Positions 9,553 through 19,146 of a stretch of 64,000 bases of DNA are shown here, piece after piece (within the stretch, counting starts at the first letter, position 1; every line of letters starts with the position of its first letter). The position numbers were made by a program, and so were the translations under genes. The stretch comes from Flavobacteriaceae bacterium (GTDB taxonomy: Bacteria; Bacteroidota; Bacteroidia; Flavobacteriales; Flavobacteriaceae). The DNA lies in NCBI GenBank assembly GCA_016764435.1, contig JAESRX010000007.1, forward strand, positions 62,001-126,000, given 5' to 3'. The notes beneath the pieces were generated by a model that had not been told where the DNA came from, did not search any database, and saw only the letters and a list, made by a program, of their open reading frames with translations.

Positions 9553-10050
9553 TTATAAGGCGTTTAAAGCCGCTTCATAGTTAGGTTCGTCTACTATTTC
9601 AGGAACTTGTTCTGTATAGGTTACCGTTCCTTTTTCGTCGATTACTACGATACATCTAGAGTGTAAATGTGCTAAAGGACCATTTGCAATTGTTAATCCA
9701 TAAGATTCTCCGAATTTACCTTTTCCAAAATCAGACAACATAATTACATTTTCTAATCCGTCTGCTCCACAAAAACGTGCTTGAGCGAATGGTAAATCTT
9801 TAGAGATACAAAGTACTTTTGTGTTTTCTAACTTAGACGCTTCTTCGTTAAATTTACGAACAGATGCTGCACATGTACCAGTATCTACACTTGGGAATAT
9901 GTTAAGGATTAATTTAGATCCTTTAAAATCTTTTAATTTACCTTTCGATAAATCAGATTTCACCAATGAAAATTTAGGAGCTTTCTTTCCTACTTTTGGT
10001 AATTTACCAACAGTTTTTATTGGATTTCCTTTTAATGTTATTTTTGCCAT
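9553..10050 (-). CDS. tpx: Thiol peroxidase
   Basis: 165 aa; 'MAKITLKGNPIKTVGKLPKVGKKAPKF', 'SVDTGTCAASVRKFN' peroxidatic Cys. Confidence 0.95.
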   Translation of the reverse strand: MAKITLKGNPIKTVGKLPKVGKKAPKFSLVKSDLSKGKLKDFKGSKLILNIFPSVDTGTCAASVRKFNEEASKLENTKVLCISKDLPFAQARFCGADGLENVIMLSDFGKGKFGESYGLTIANGPLAHLHSRCIVVIDEKGTVTYTEQVPEIVDEPNYEAALNAL

Positions 10051-10091
10051 GATTATTTTATTTTGTTACTTTCAAAGATAGGTTAAAAACT

Positions 10092-10125
10092 AAAAACTCT
10101 CGAATAAATTCGAGAGTTTTTGTTT
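10092..10125 (-). terminator. Rho-independent terminator downstream of peroxiredoxin
   Basis: Perfect inverted repeat AAAAACTCTCGAA ... TTCGAGAGTTTTT with T tract on minus strand. Confidence 0.85.
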
Positions 10126-10140
10126 TCTAAATAGTGATTT

Positions 10141-10773
10141 TTAGTTTTTTGTCAGGTAATCTGCAATTCCTTCGTGTGTTGCTTTTAAACCTTCTTTTTC
10201 AGAATTCCAGTTGGCTGGACAAGCTTCCCCGTGTTCTTCTGTAAATTGTAAGGCATCTACCATACGTAAAGTTTCGTCTACAGATCTACCTAATGGCAAG
10301 TCATTTACTAATTGATGACGAACGACTCCTTCTAAGTCGATTAAGAATAAACCACGGTATGCAATTAATTCTGTATCTGCTTGTAATTGATCATTATCAT
10401 CGTAAAAGTAATCTCCTGTTAAAACGTCGTAGTTTTTAGAAATGGTTTTGTTAGTATCCGCAACTAAAGGGTAAGTAACTCCTTTAATTCCTCCTTCATT
10501 CTTAGCCATTTGTAACCAACCCCAGTGAGATTGTTCAGTATCTGTAGAAACAGCAATTACCTGTACGTTTCTTTTTTCAAATTCAGCTAATTTTGATTGA
10601 AAAGCAAATAATTCTGTTGGACATACAAAAGTAAAATCTTTTGGATAAAAGAACAATACCACGTATTTTTTTCCTTTAAATTGCTCCAAGGTGTAGTTTT
10701 GAACAAATTCTCCGCCGTTTAATACTGCTTGAGCGCTAAAATCGGGTGCTTTTTTACCTACTAATACTGCCAT
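10141..10773 (-). CDS. 2-Cys peroxiredoxin (AhpC/Prx1 type)
   Basis: 'FFYPKDFTFVCPTELFAFQ', resolving Cys 'HGEACPANW'; start at Met-13 (MAVLVGKKAPDF) of the 10141..10809 ORF. Confidence 0.95.
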   Translation of the reverse strand: MAVLVGKKAPDFSAQAVLNGGEFVQNYTLEQFKGKKYVVLFFYPKDFTFVCPTELFAFQSKLAEFEKRNVQVIAVSTDTEQSHWGWLQMAKNEGGIKGVTYPLVADTNKTISKNYDVLTGDYFYDDNDQLQADTELIAYRGLFLIDLEGVVRHQLVNDLPLGRSVDETLRMVDALQFTEEHGEACPANWNSEKEGLKATHEGIADYLTKN

Positions 10774-11028
10774 TTTTATTATTTTTAGTGTGAATATTAA
10801 TTTATACAAACAAAAATACGTTTTTACTTTGTGTTATTGATGTTCTTCAATTTTAATATTTTATCAATTCATAGATTTTATTTATACACTTTCTTCGGAA
10901 CTTAGGGGACAGTACCTTAGATATCTTTTGTTATTTTTATTAAAATTCACAGCACTTGTGAACACTTGTTTATAATGTGCTTTTTCTTAAGATTATCTTG
11001 TATCTTTGCGGGCTTAAAATAGGATACG

Positions 11029-12378
11029 TTGAAGTTACAAAATTACACGAAGGAATTTAAACAGAACACTCGGTTAGCAATGCCTGTTATTACAGGAGCA
11101 TTGGGACATATGACGGTGAGTTTAATAGATGATATGATGGTGGGGAGTATTGGTCCAATAGAATTGGCAGCTTCTTCTTTGGCGAATAGTTTTTTGTTTA
11201 TTGCCATCGCAGTAGGTATTGGCTTTTCTTTTGCTGTAACGCCTTTAATAGCTGAGACGGACGGTGAAAAGAACGTAGCTAAAGGACGCTTGGTTTTTCA
11301 GCATAGTATGTTATTGATAACGGGACTTGCATTAATTTTAACCATTGGAATGTGGTTTATGAGTCCTATCTTAGAGTTGTTAAGTCAACCGACCGAAGTG
11401 GTGAAATTTGCCACTCCTTATTTTAAAGTGGTTGCTTTGTCTTTATTTCCGTTGGTTTTATTTCAAGGAATAAAACAATTTTCAGATGGATTATCTTTGA
11501 CTAAATATGCCATGCAAGCGACCTTAATTACTAATGTGGTGAATGTGCTTTTAAATTATTTACTTATTTATGGTATTTGGATTTTTCCTGAACTAGGAGT
11601 AGTAGGTGCAGCCTGGGGAACGCTTATCTCAAGAATAGTAATGCTCGTCTTTATGTTCTACATCTTGTATACAAGAGAAAAGTTTCAAGCGTTTTTACCT
11701 TTATTAAAATTGGAAGAGATTAAAAAATCAATGTTGTTAAAAGTGACCAATATTGGATTTCCATCTGCCATGCAAATGTTGTTTGAAATGGGCTTGTTTG
11801 CGGCTTCTGTTATGTTAGCGGGTACCTTAGGAGCGTATCCACAAGCAGCAAATCAAATTGCTATAAAAATGTCTTCCACTACTTTTATGATTTCGGTAGG
11901 GATCGGGGTAGCGACTACTATTAGAGTTGGGAATCAGAAAGGCTTGCGACAATTCAATGATTTACGCCGCATTGCTTTTTCTAATTTTATGTTGATTTTT
12001 ATGGTCATGGTCGGCTTTACCTTATTGTTTATGCTTACGAAAGACCTATTGCCATTGTTATTTACAAATCATGAAGAAGTTATTTCAATCGCTGCTACCT
12101 TATTAATTGTAGCGGGTGTATTTCAAATTTCTGATGGTTTACAGGCTGTTATTCTGGGAGGATTAAGAGGTTTACAAGATGTATATGTCCCTATGTTTAT
12201 TACATTTATTGCATTTTGGATCATCGGTTTTCCTGTTTGTTACTATCTTGCTATACATACGGAACTGAAAACGCTGGGAATATGGGTCGGCTTATTATTT
12301 GGACTTACAACTTCTGCCATTTTACTGTTTTGGCGTTTTAATTATTTAACGAAAAAACTAATTAAAAAACATCATTAA
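11029..12378 (+). CDS. MATE family efflux transporter
   Basis: 449 aa, 12 TM, 'LIDDMMVGSIGPIELAASSLANSFLF'; TTG start. Confidence 0.92.
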   Translation: MKLQNYTKEFKQNTRLAMPVITGALGHMTVSLIDDMMVGSIGPIELAASSLANSFLFIAIAVGIGFSFAVTPLIAETDGEKNVAKGRLVFQHSMLLITGLALILTIGMWFMSPILELLSQPTEVVKFATPYFKVVALSLFPLVLFQGIKQFSDGLSLTKYAMQATLITNVVNVLLNYLLIYGIWIFPELGVVGAAWGTLISRIVMLVFMFYILYTREKFQAFLPLLKLEEIKKSMLLKVTNIGFPSAMQMLFEMGLFAASVMLAGTLGAYPQAANQIAIKMSSTTFMISVGIGVATTIRVGNQKGLRQFNDLRRIAFSNFMLIFMVMVGFTLLFMLTKDLLPLLFTNHEEVISIAATLLIVAGVFQISDGLQAVILGGLRGLQDVYVPMFITFIAFWIIGFPVCYYLAIHTELKTLGIWVGLLFGLTTSAILLFWRFNYLTKKLIKKHH

Positions 12379-12440
12379 ATTTGTGGTTTCTTTACTACTA
12401 CATGTTTGAAGATTTTAAAAAACTAATTAATAATATATAT

Positions 12441-12671
12441 ATGAAAATACCTAAATTTTTATTGGGGGATCATTCAGATCATCCAGATGATATTTTTATC
12501 ATTCATACAGAATACCCTAGATTTATCATTAATTTAATTGATGATGAAATTGAGTTCTTAGAGGATTTACGTGGCTTAGAAGAAGATGACTTGGCAGGTG
12601 AAACGGCCATTTTAATTGAAGAAGCTACTGCCTTTTATGATGAACAAGTAAAAGAATACGAGGCGGAATAA
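12441..12671 (+). CDS. Small acidic conserved hypothetical protein
   Basis: MKIPKFLLGDHSDHPDDIFIIHTEYPRFIINLIDDEIEFLEDLRG...; internal Met at 12441 of the 12381..12671 ORF is the most plausible start. Confidence 0.65.
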   Translation: MKIPKFLLGDHSDHPDDIFIIHTEYPRFIINLIDDEIEFLEDLRGLEEDDLAGETAILIEEATAFYDEQVKEYEAE

Positions 12672-12693
12672 GCGTCATTTAGTTATATAAAAA

Positions 12694-12722
12694 GAAACAA
12701 CCTTTTAGGTTGTTTTTTTTTG
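12694..12722 (+). terminator. Rho-independent terminator
   Basis: GAAACAACCT-TTT-AGGTTGTTTTTTTTT hairpin plus long T tract. Confidence 0.85.
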
Positions 12723-12869
12723 ACGTACACTTTCTTTCGGTGAGGTTGTTCCTCTTTTTAATATTTTCATGGAGAACAACTTTGCGATTGTAAATGTGTA
12801 AAGTATCCGTAAAAACAAATGATATAGTCTATGTTTAGGGATGTAGTGATCGTCTTTCTCGCAGTGTTT

Positions 12870-13791
12870 TTATTTTAAGGTAATTTCTATTCTTCTATTT
12901 TTTGCTCGCCCTTTATAGGTGTTATTGCTAGCAATGGGGTTTTTTGAACCATTACTTTGTGCATGAATACTGAGGGATGGAATTCCATGTTTGATTAGGT
13001 ATTGTCTAATTGTTTCTGCTCGTTGCATCCCAAACCAATGATTGGTTTCTCTGCTTCCTATATTATCGGTGTATCCTTTTATATAGACGCTAGTAGTTGG
13101 GTGCTTTTTTAAGTATTTTTTTAATGTGACAGTATATTCCTTCAATGCGGTATCAGGAATAAAGGTTTTTGAACTAAATTTTGAATAGATTATAAGAGGA
13201 GTGACTTTAAAATCTATGTTCTCTTGGTCTTTAATAAGAATTTTCCTGAAACTTAATTGGACACCATTAGTGTAGTATCCGTTAGAATTATAATTAAAAC
13301 GACATAGTTTAGCGCTTGTTAAAATCCTAGGCGGACATATTCCATAATTAACCAAATTGCTTTTTAGTTCAAGTGCTCTAAGTTGCCCCCCAATTTTGTT
13401 GTGTATTAGCGTCTACTTCATGTGCTAAATAGGAAGCAGTGATTAATAATTCCTGTTTTTGATTTGCTTCTAGATAATTGAGGATAGAGTTGTAAAACAG
13501 TGTAGTACTATCTAAGGATATAATGGCTGCATTTTTACTTTGAATTAGAAAGCTATTTGATAAGGGGGATAACCGTATGCTATCATAAGTGGAGGGAAGG
13601 GAGTTTTTGTAATTAAATGAGCCACTAGTATACTCCTGCGTACTTTTTAAATGTAGTGTGCTATGTTCGAATAGCACAGCGTTTTCTGGGGAAGATTCTC
13701 CAAAAAAGGGAGTGAAGATTTTCTGTTGGAATGTTAGTACAATGCTTTCAAAAAGTAACAACATTAGCCATGTTTTTCCGAGATTAAGCAT
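12870..13791 (-). pseudogene. OmpA-like protein interrupted by a single-base frameshift (ORFs 13378..13791 and 12870..13355)
   Basis: Removing one G of the minus-strand 6-G tract (plus-strand C 13386-13391) joins the ORFs: ...DANTQQNWGQLRALELKSNLVNYGICPPRILTSAK...; the C-terminal part has a canonical OmpA domain 'VYIKGYTDNIGSRETNHWFGMQRAETIRQYLIKHGI...GRAKNRRIEITLK'. Confidence 0.8.
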
Positions 13792-13856
13792 GTTTTTTAA
13801 TTAAAACTACTAAAATATATCGAGACTACAAAGTTAAAGGTCTAAAGGGTAATTGT

Positions 13857-14111
13857 TTATTCTTGAAGTACCATGGTTTTTATCTTCTGGACTTGAACTC
13901 CACCGCGTTCAAAAGTTTTTTTAGCTTTGACTACGTTGGTTTGGGTATAGTCTTTTAAGTCTATTTCGTTAGAGCTTAGACAATAATTTTTTATCGTTCT
14001 TTTTTTTCTCCGAGTACTGTTAATTATAAACAATACAATACTTGTAAAAACTATTGCAAGGGCAATAATTAACGGAGGAGTGAGAGATGTTACGTTAAAT
14101 GTTAATTCCAT
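13857..14111 (-). CDS. Small single-TM hypothetical protein
   Basis: 84 aa; one TM segment 'PLIIALAIVFTSIVLFII' followed by a basic stop-transfer stretch STRRKKRTIK. Confidence 0.5.
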   Translation of the reverse strand: MELTFNVTSLTPPLIIALAIVFTSIVLFIINSTRRKKRTIKNYCLSSNEIDLKDYTQTNVVKAKKTFERGGVQVQKIKTMVLQE

Positions 14112-14248
14112 TATTAAAGTTACTAAAGTTGGGTTAGTCTAGTTTCTTTTTCACAATTCAATTACATGGGACTGCTAATAACGTTAAAATTACAAATAAT
14201 ATATCTAATTATCAAAGATTTAAAGGTGGAAATTAAAATAGATTTGGT

Positions 14249-16450
14249 TTATCTTGTTTTTTCTACAAACTCTAAATTGGATAATTTAGTTTTTGTTGTG
14301 AAGACACCAAAGTTTATAAAAGCATTCTTTTTTTCAATTTTCTCAATGACACCACAAGATTTCCCATCTATAAAACGCACTTTGTCCTTTACCTTAAAAA
14401 CAAAACTCTCTTTTTCTTTTGCTAGTTTTTTTGCTTTTTCTAGCTGTTGTACTCTTACAACGGCCACTTTTTCTAGGATTTCACTTTCGGTGTTTTTTAG
14501 GGCTTCTATTTTCTTTTTAGCGACTTCTTTTAACCGTTTTTTTGCAGGTTTAGAGGTCGGTTTTTCGGGGGTGTTTTTTACATGTTTAGATTTTTCAATC
14601 GTGACCCATTTATAGAAAGAGGCGAAGAGTTCTTTCTTATTATTGGTTTGAAAATAACGATTTGATATTTCATTGATTTTCCTTCCCATTCCAAGCATTT
14701 TTTGATTGCTATCGTATAATTCCTGGAAGCTTTCTAGTTTTTCTTGGATTTTATCTTGTTTACTAGAAAGACTGTCGGTGTGTTCTGCTGCTTTTTCCTT
14801 TTCCTTTTCTAGGTTTTCTGTTGTTTTTTGGAGTTTATTGCGTTCTTTCTGTAGTTTAGAAATTGTTTTATCTAAGCGTATTTTTTCTCCTTCTACTTTT
14901 TTCTTAGCGCGATTTATCAGTCTAAAAGGGATTCCGTTTTTTTGTGCGACCTCAAAGGTAAAAGAACTCCCAGCCTGTCCAATAAATAATTTAAATAGAG
15001 GCTGTAAACTTTCTTCGTCAAATTGCATATTGGCATTTACTACATTTTCTAACTCGTTGGCCAGTACTTTTAGGTTTGCATAATGCGTGGTGATAATACC
15101 GAAGGCTTTTTTCTCGTAAAATTCCTCTAAAAAAACTTCGGCGAGCGCACCTCCTAATTCGGGATCACTTCCTGTTCCAAATTCATCTATTAAAAACAAG
15201 GTGTTTTTATCGCAATAGCGCAAGAAATCACGCATATTTTTCAGTCTATAACTGTAGGTGCTTAGTTGGTTCTCTATGGATTGGTTGTCCCCAATATCCG
15301 TAAGAATACTGTTAAATATACACGTTTTTGAGCGTTCATGGACAGGGATTAGTAAGCCACTTTGTAGCATTAATTGCAACAGGCCTATAGTTTTTAAGGT
15401 GATACTTTTACCTCCTGCATTTGGTCCAGAAATTACAATTATTTGTTGTTCTTTATTGAGTTCAAGGGTTTGAGAAATTGTTTTTATGTTTTTAGCCTTA
15501 TTGTTTTCGAGTAAAATAGGGTGGAAGGCATCTCTAAAGTATATTTCTTTTTCGGATACTATTTTTGGGAGACAGGCATTAATTCGATGTCCATATTTGG
15601 CTCTAGCTCCCAAACTATCTAATTGTGCTAGGTATTCTTGGTATTGAATTAATAAGGGTTGGTATTCCCTAATTTCATCTGTAAGGCCTTTTAATATGCG
15701 AATTACCTCTTGTTTTTCATCAAATAATAAATTCTGGAGCTCTCGTGTATATTTCCTCGTTGATTCAGGTTCTATATAGATGATACTTCCTGTTTTAGAA
15801 GTCCCAAGGAAGGAGCCTTTGATCTTTTTACGATGCATTGGAATCACTGCTAATACACGTTGATTGTCAATAATAGATTCTCTTATATCGTCTAGAAATC
15901 CAGAAGATGCATACCTACTTAATGCTTTGGTAAAACTCTGACCAATACTCGCACGAACGACTCCTATTTCCTTGCGCAATTGTCGTAACATGGGACTTGC
16001 GGAAGACGCTACTTCTCCATAGTTACTGATCTTTTTTTCGATTCTACTTACTATCTCTTGGGTGTATTCTACGTCTTTCGATGCCTCATACAGGTAAACA
16101 TATATTTTATTTAATTTTTTCAGAAATCGCAATGTTTCATTAACCGTATTAGCAACAGCAACTAGTTTTAAAAAAGCAGCTGGATTTAAGTAGTTGTTTT
16201 CAATATTTAAGGCATGAATTTCTCGTGTGATTTCTTCAAAATGATGACTTGGGAGTCTGTTGTCGTTTGCAAATGAGGATAGATATTCATTTACAAGGTT
16301 TAATTCTTTCAGTAATAAGTCATTGTCAGGAATGGGATGTATCTCTAGGACCTTTGATTTTCCTAAATTTGAAATACATAACTCAGAAACGCGGTCTAGA
16401 ACGCTATTAAACTCTAAGTCAATCAATGTTTTTTTTGAAATTTTACCCAT
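14249..16450 (-). CDS. mutS2: MutS2-like DNA mismatch repair ATPase (no C-terminal Smr domain visible)
   Basis: 733 aa; Walker A 'ISGPNAGGKSITLKTIGL', 'FLIDEFGTGSDPELGGALAEVFLEEF', 'TTHYANLK', long coiled coil. Confidence 0.92.
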   Translation of the reverse strand: MGKISKKTLIDLEFNSVLDRVSELCISNLGKSKVLEIHPIPDNDLLLKELNLVNEYLSSFANDNRLPSHHFEEITREIHALNIENNYLNPAAFLKLVAVANTVNETLRFLKKLNKIYVYLYEASKDVEYTQEIVSRIEKKISNYGEVASSASPMLRQLRKEIGVVRASIGQSFTKALSRYASSGFLDDIRESIIDNQRVLAVIPMHRKKIKGSFLGTSKTGSIIYIEPESTRKYTRELQNLLFDEKQEVIRILKGLTDEIREYQPLLIQYQEYLAQLDSLGARAKYGHRINACLPKIVSEKEIYFRDAFHPILLENNKAKNIKTISQTLELNKEQQIIVISGPNAGGKSITLKTIGLLQLMLQSGLLIPVHERSKTCIFNSILTDIGDNQSIENQLSTYSYRLKNMRDFLRYCDKNTLFLIDEFGTGSDPELGGALAEVFLEEFYEKKAFGIITTHYANLKVLANELENVVNANMQFDEESLQPLFKLFIGQAGSSFTFEVAQKNGIPFRLINRAKKKVEGEKIRLDKTISKLQKERNKLQKTTENLEKEKEKAAEHTDSLSSKQDKIQEKLESFQELYDSNQKMLGMGRKINEISNRYFQTNNKKELFASFYKWVTIEKSKHVKNTPEKPTSKPAKKRLKEVAKKKIEALKNTESEILEKVAVVRVQQLEKAKKLAKEKESFVFKVKDKVRFIDGKSCGVIEKIEKKNAFINFGVFTTKTKLSNLEFVEKTR

Positions 16451-16508
16451 AAAAATGCTTATTTTTGAAAGCTACGCAAAAGTAGCGTATATTAACTAAA
16501 CTACAAAC

Positions 16509-17165
16509 ATGGAGATACAATTAGCCGCATCTTGGGCACCTATTTTAAAGGAAGAAATGGAAAAGGAATATTTTAAAAAACTTAAAACTTTTATTGAGGA
16601 GGCCTACAAAACCACGGTGTGTTATCCACCAAAAGAACAACTTTTCGCAGCCTTTGATCATTGTACTTTTGAGGATTTGAAAGTGGTGATCATTGGTCAG
16701 GATCCATATCATGGTAAAGGACAGGCAAATGGTTTGTGTTTTTCTGTAAATACGGGACGAGCCATGCCTCCTTCTTTATTGAATATTTTTAAAGAATTAC
16801 ATTCAGATATGGGGCTGATGATTCCTGGAGATGGTAATTTAGAACGATGGGCGAAACAAGGGGTCTTATTATTAAACGCCACTTTATCAGTAGCGGAAGG
16901 AAGCCCTGGTTCACATCAAAAAAAGGGATGGGAGACTTTTACGGATCATGTGATAAAAACTATTTCTGAAGAAAAGAAAGGCGTGGTCTTTTTACTGTGG
17001 GGTGGTTATGCGAAGAAAAAAGGAAAGAAAATAGATAGAGAAGCACATTTAGTGTTGGAAAGCGGTCACCCTTCACCTTTAAGTGCTAATAGGGGGTATT
17101 GGTTCGATAATCGTCATTTTAGTACGTGTAATTCATATTTGGAAAATAATGAGATTGATTGGTAA
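16509..17165 (+). CDS. ung: Uracil-DNA glycosylase
   Basis: 'VIIGQDPYHGKGQANGLCFSV', 'GHPSPLSANRGYW' motifs of UDG family 1. Confidence 0.97.
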   Translation: MEIQLAASWAPILKEEMEKEYFKKLKTFIEEAYKTTVCYPPKEQLFAAFDHCTFEDLKVVIIGQDPYHGKGQANGLCFSVNTGRAMPPSLLNIFKELHSDMGLMIPGDGNLERWAKQGVLLLNATLSVAEGSPGSHQKKGWETFTDHVIKTISEEKKGVVFLLWGGYAKKKGKKIDREAHLVLESGHPSPLSANRGYWFDNRHFSTCNSYLENNEIDW

Positions 17166-17217
17166 AAAGGTGTCTTTTGTGTAAATTTGTGTAAATTGTA
17201 CTTTATTTCCCCTATTA

Positions 17218-19044
17218 ATGAATCCATTACTTCTAAAAATACAGAGAATATCACTCTATAATACCACCTTGTTTTTTATCCTAATAGGATTGCTGGGGAA
17301 TATTATAGGCTATAAACGTTCCTATGACCTGGATATGGTATATGCGAGTGTTGTGCAAACAGTAATTATTCTACTGGCATTACTTGTGTTTAAAGTGAAA
17401 AATTATACAAGTCCGGAAAGTATTGTTTCTTTAATCATCGTATTGATGATTCTTTATGGCGCTTCAGGAATGCTATTTTATGGTTTTTCGGCATCGGGGA
17501 AATTTTTATTGTTTTTAGGTCCACTTTTCTTTGCGGAATACTTGAGTTTTAGAAAGTACATTCTGCTTTTTATCATAGGTCTTATTACGTATTTATTAAT
17601 AATATTGTTAATCACTTACGACATAGTTCTCATACATATTGATCATAATCAATATGTAGAAAAAGTGAATTCTTGGGTTATAGATGGTTTTAGTTTGTTC
17701 GTGATTTCTTATTCTGGTTTGTTAATAAAAATGTCTAGTAAGAAAATGAGCCAAGGATACTCTAAAGAATTGGAGAAGAGTGATGATCGTTTTCAGCAAA
17801 TATTTAAAAACTCTAATGAAGCCATCATTCTTTTAAAAGACTATGTGATTTATGACTGTAATAAAAATGTATTGGAGTTGTTTGAGTGTGATATGGGGTT
17901 TCTAAAAGAAAAACATATGCTAGATTTATGTTCTCCTTCTTATAAAGGAGTAGATTTAGACAGGAGTATGTTAGATAAAATGACCGAGAAGATTGAATTT
18001 GAACGTGTGAAGTTAGTCGAATGGGAAACCAGTAGGCCGAATGGAGAGTTGATTGTCTTAGAGGTTAGTTTTGTGAATGTAGAAAAAGTGTCGGAGGAGT
18101 TTCAGTATACCCAAGCCATTCTTCGAAATGTTACGGATCGTAGAAATAAAGAAATTGCACAGTTAAAATATCAAAAAATACTAGAGGAGCAAGTACTATA
18201 TAGAACGGAAGAGTTGGTGAAATTAAATGGAGATTTATTAAAAACAAATAGGGATTTGGAATATAAGCACCAAGAATTGATGCTTACCATAGAGGATTTA
18301 AACAATGCGAAAGATCATTTAATTCAGTCTGAAAAAATGGCCTCAATAGGGGTGTTAACGGCAGGGGTGGCGCATGAGATTAATAATCCACTAAATTTTA
18401 TACAATCGGGTATTTATAGTTTTGAAAATATATTAGAGAATGGGCATTTAATGGGTACTGAAGAGGAATTGCGTAAAATTCAACGAAGAGTATTAGATCA
18501 AATGAATGAAGGTGTATCTCGTGTTACAAACATCGTAAAAGGACTGAATAGATTTAGTAGGGATAATAAGGTGGATACGGAACGCTGTGATTTGAATGAG
18601 GTTATTGAAAATTGTTTATTAATCTTAAATCATGAAAGTAAGGATAATTGCAATGTCATTACTGATTTTTTTATAGGAGGATCCGTAATTATTTCTAATG
18701 AAGGGAAGCTACACCAAGTGTTTGTGAACGTCCTTCACAATGCCATTCAGTCCATTCAATCCATTGAATCTGATGGGGAGATTAAAATTACTACCCAAAT
18801 GAATAGTGAAGGCACTAAAGTTATAGTAACGATTCAAGATAATGGTTGTGGTATTGCCCCTGAAAATTTAAAAAAAGTATTTGACCCCTTTTATACAACT
18901 AAAAGAGCCTCGCATGGAACAGGGCTTGGTCTGGCAATTGTTTATAACATCCTAAGGGAGCAACAGGCTACGGTGGAAGTTACTTCAGTTCTAGGGGAAG
19001 GAACTCTCTTTACTTTTGTCTTTACAAGAGCAGGGGAAATATAA
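17218..19044 (+). CDS. Membrane sensor histidine kinase with PAS domain
   Basis: 608 aa; N-terminal multi-TM region, PAS 'FQQIFKNSNEAIILLKDYVIYDCN', H box 'GVAHEINNPLNFI', N/G boxes 'NVLHNAIQSI', 'DNGCGI', 'GTGLGLAIVYNI'. Confidence 0.93.
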   Translation: MNPLLLKIQRISLYNTTLFFILIGLLGNIIGYKRSYDLDMVYASVVQTVIILLALLVFKVKNYTSPESIVSLIIVLMILYGASGMLFYGFSASGKFLLFLGPLFFAEYLSFRKYILLFIIGLITYLLIILLITYDIVLIHIDHNQYVEKVNSWVIDGFSLFVISYSGLLIKMSSKKMSQGYSKELEKSDDRFQQIFKNSNEAIILLKDYVIYDCNKNVLELFECDMGFLKEKHMLDLCSPSYKGVDLDRSMLDKMTEKIEFERVKLVEWETSRPNGELIVLEVSFVNVEKVSEEFQYTQAILRNVTDRRNKEIAQLKYQKILEEQVLYRTEELVKLNGDLLKTNRDLEYKHQELMLTIEDLNNAKDHLIQSEKMASIGVLTAGVAHEINNPLNFIQSGIYSFENILENGHLMGTEEELRKIQRRVLDQMNEGVSRVTNIVKGLNRFSRDNKVDTERCDLNEVIENCLLILNHESKDNCNVITDFFIGGSVIISNEGKLHQVFVNVLHNAIQSIQSIESDGEIKITTQMNSEGTKVIVTIQDNGCGIAPENLKKVFDPFYTTKRASHGTGLGLAIVYNILREQQATVEVTSVLGEGTLFTFVFTRAGEI

Positions 19045-19146
19045 GTGTATATATCTTATATTTATGCTTATATTTGAAAGGCTGTAGCGCCATATTACAG
19101 GTAGCATTCACACGAGTGTTATGAAAACCCTATAAATTGTTAAAAA

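Noticed and set aside
14166-14615. 149-aa plus-strand ORF antisense to the end of mutS2 (also 14706..15083, 15258..15473, 16260..16499)
   Set aside because: Ser/Phe-rich shadow translations of a Lys/Glu-rich coiled-coil gene on the other strand
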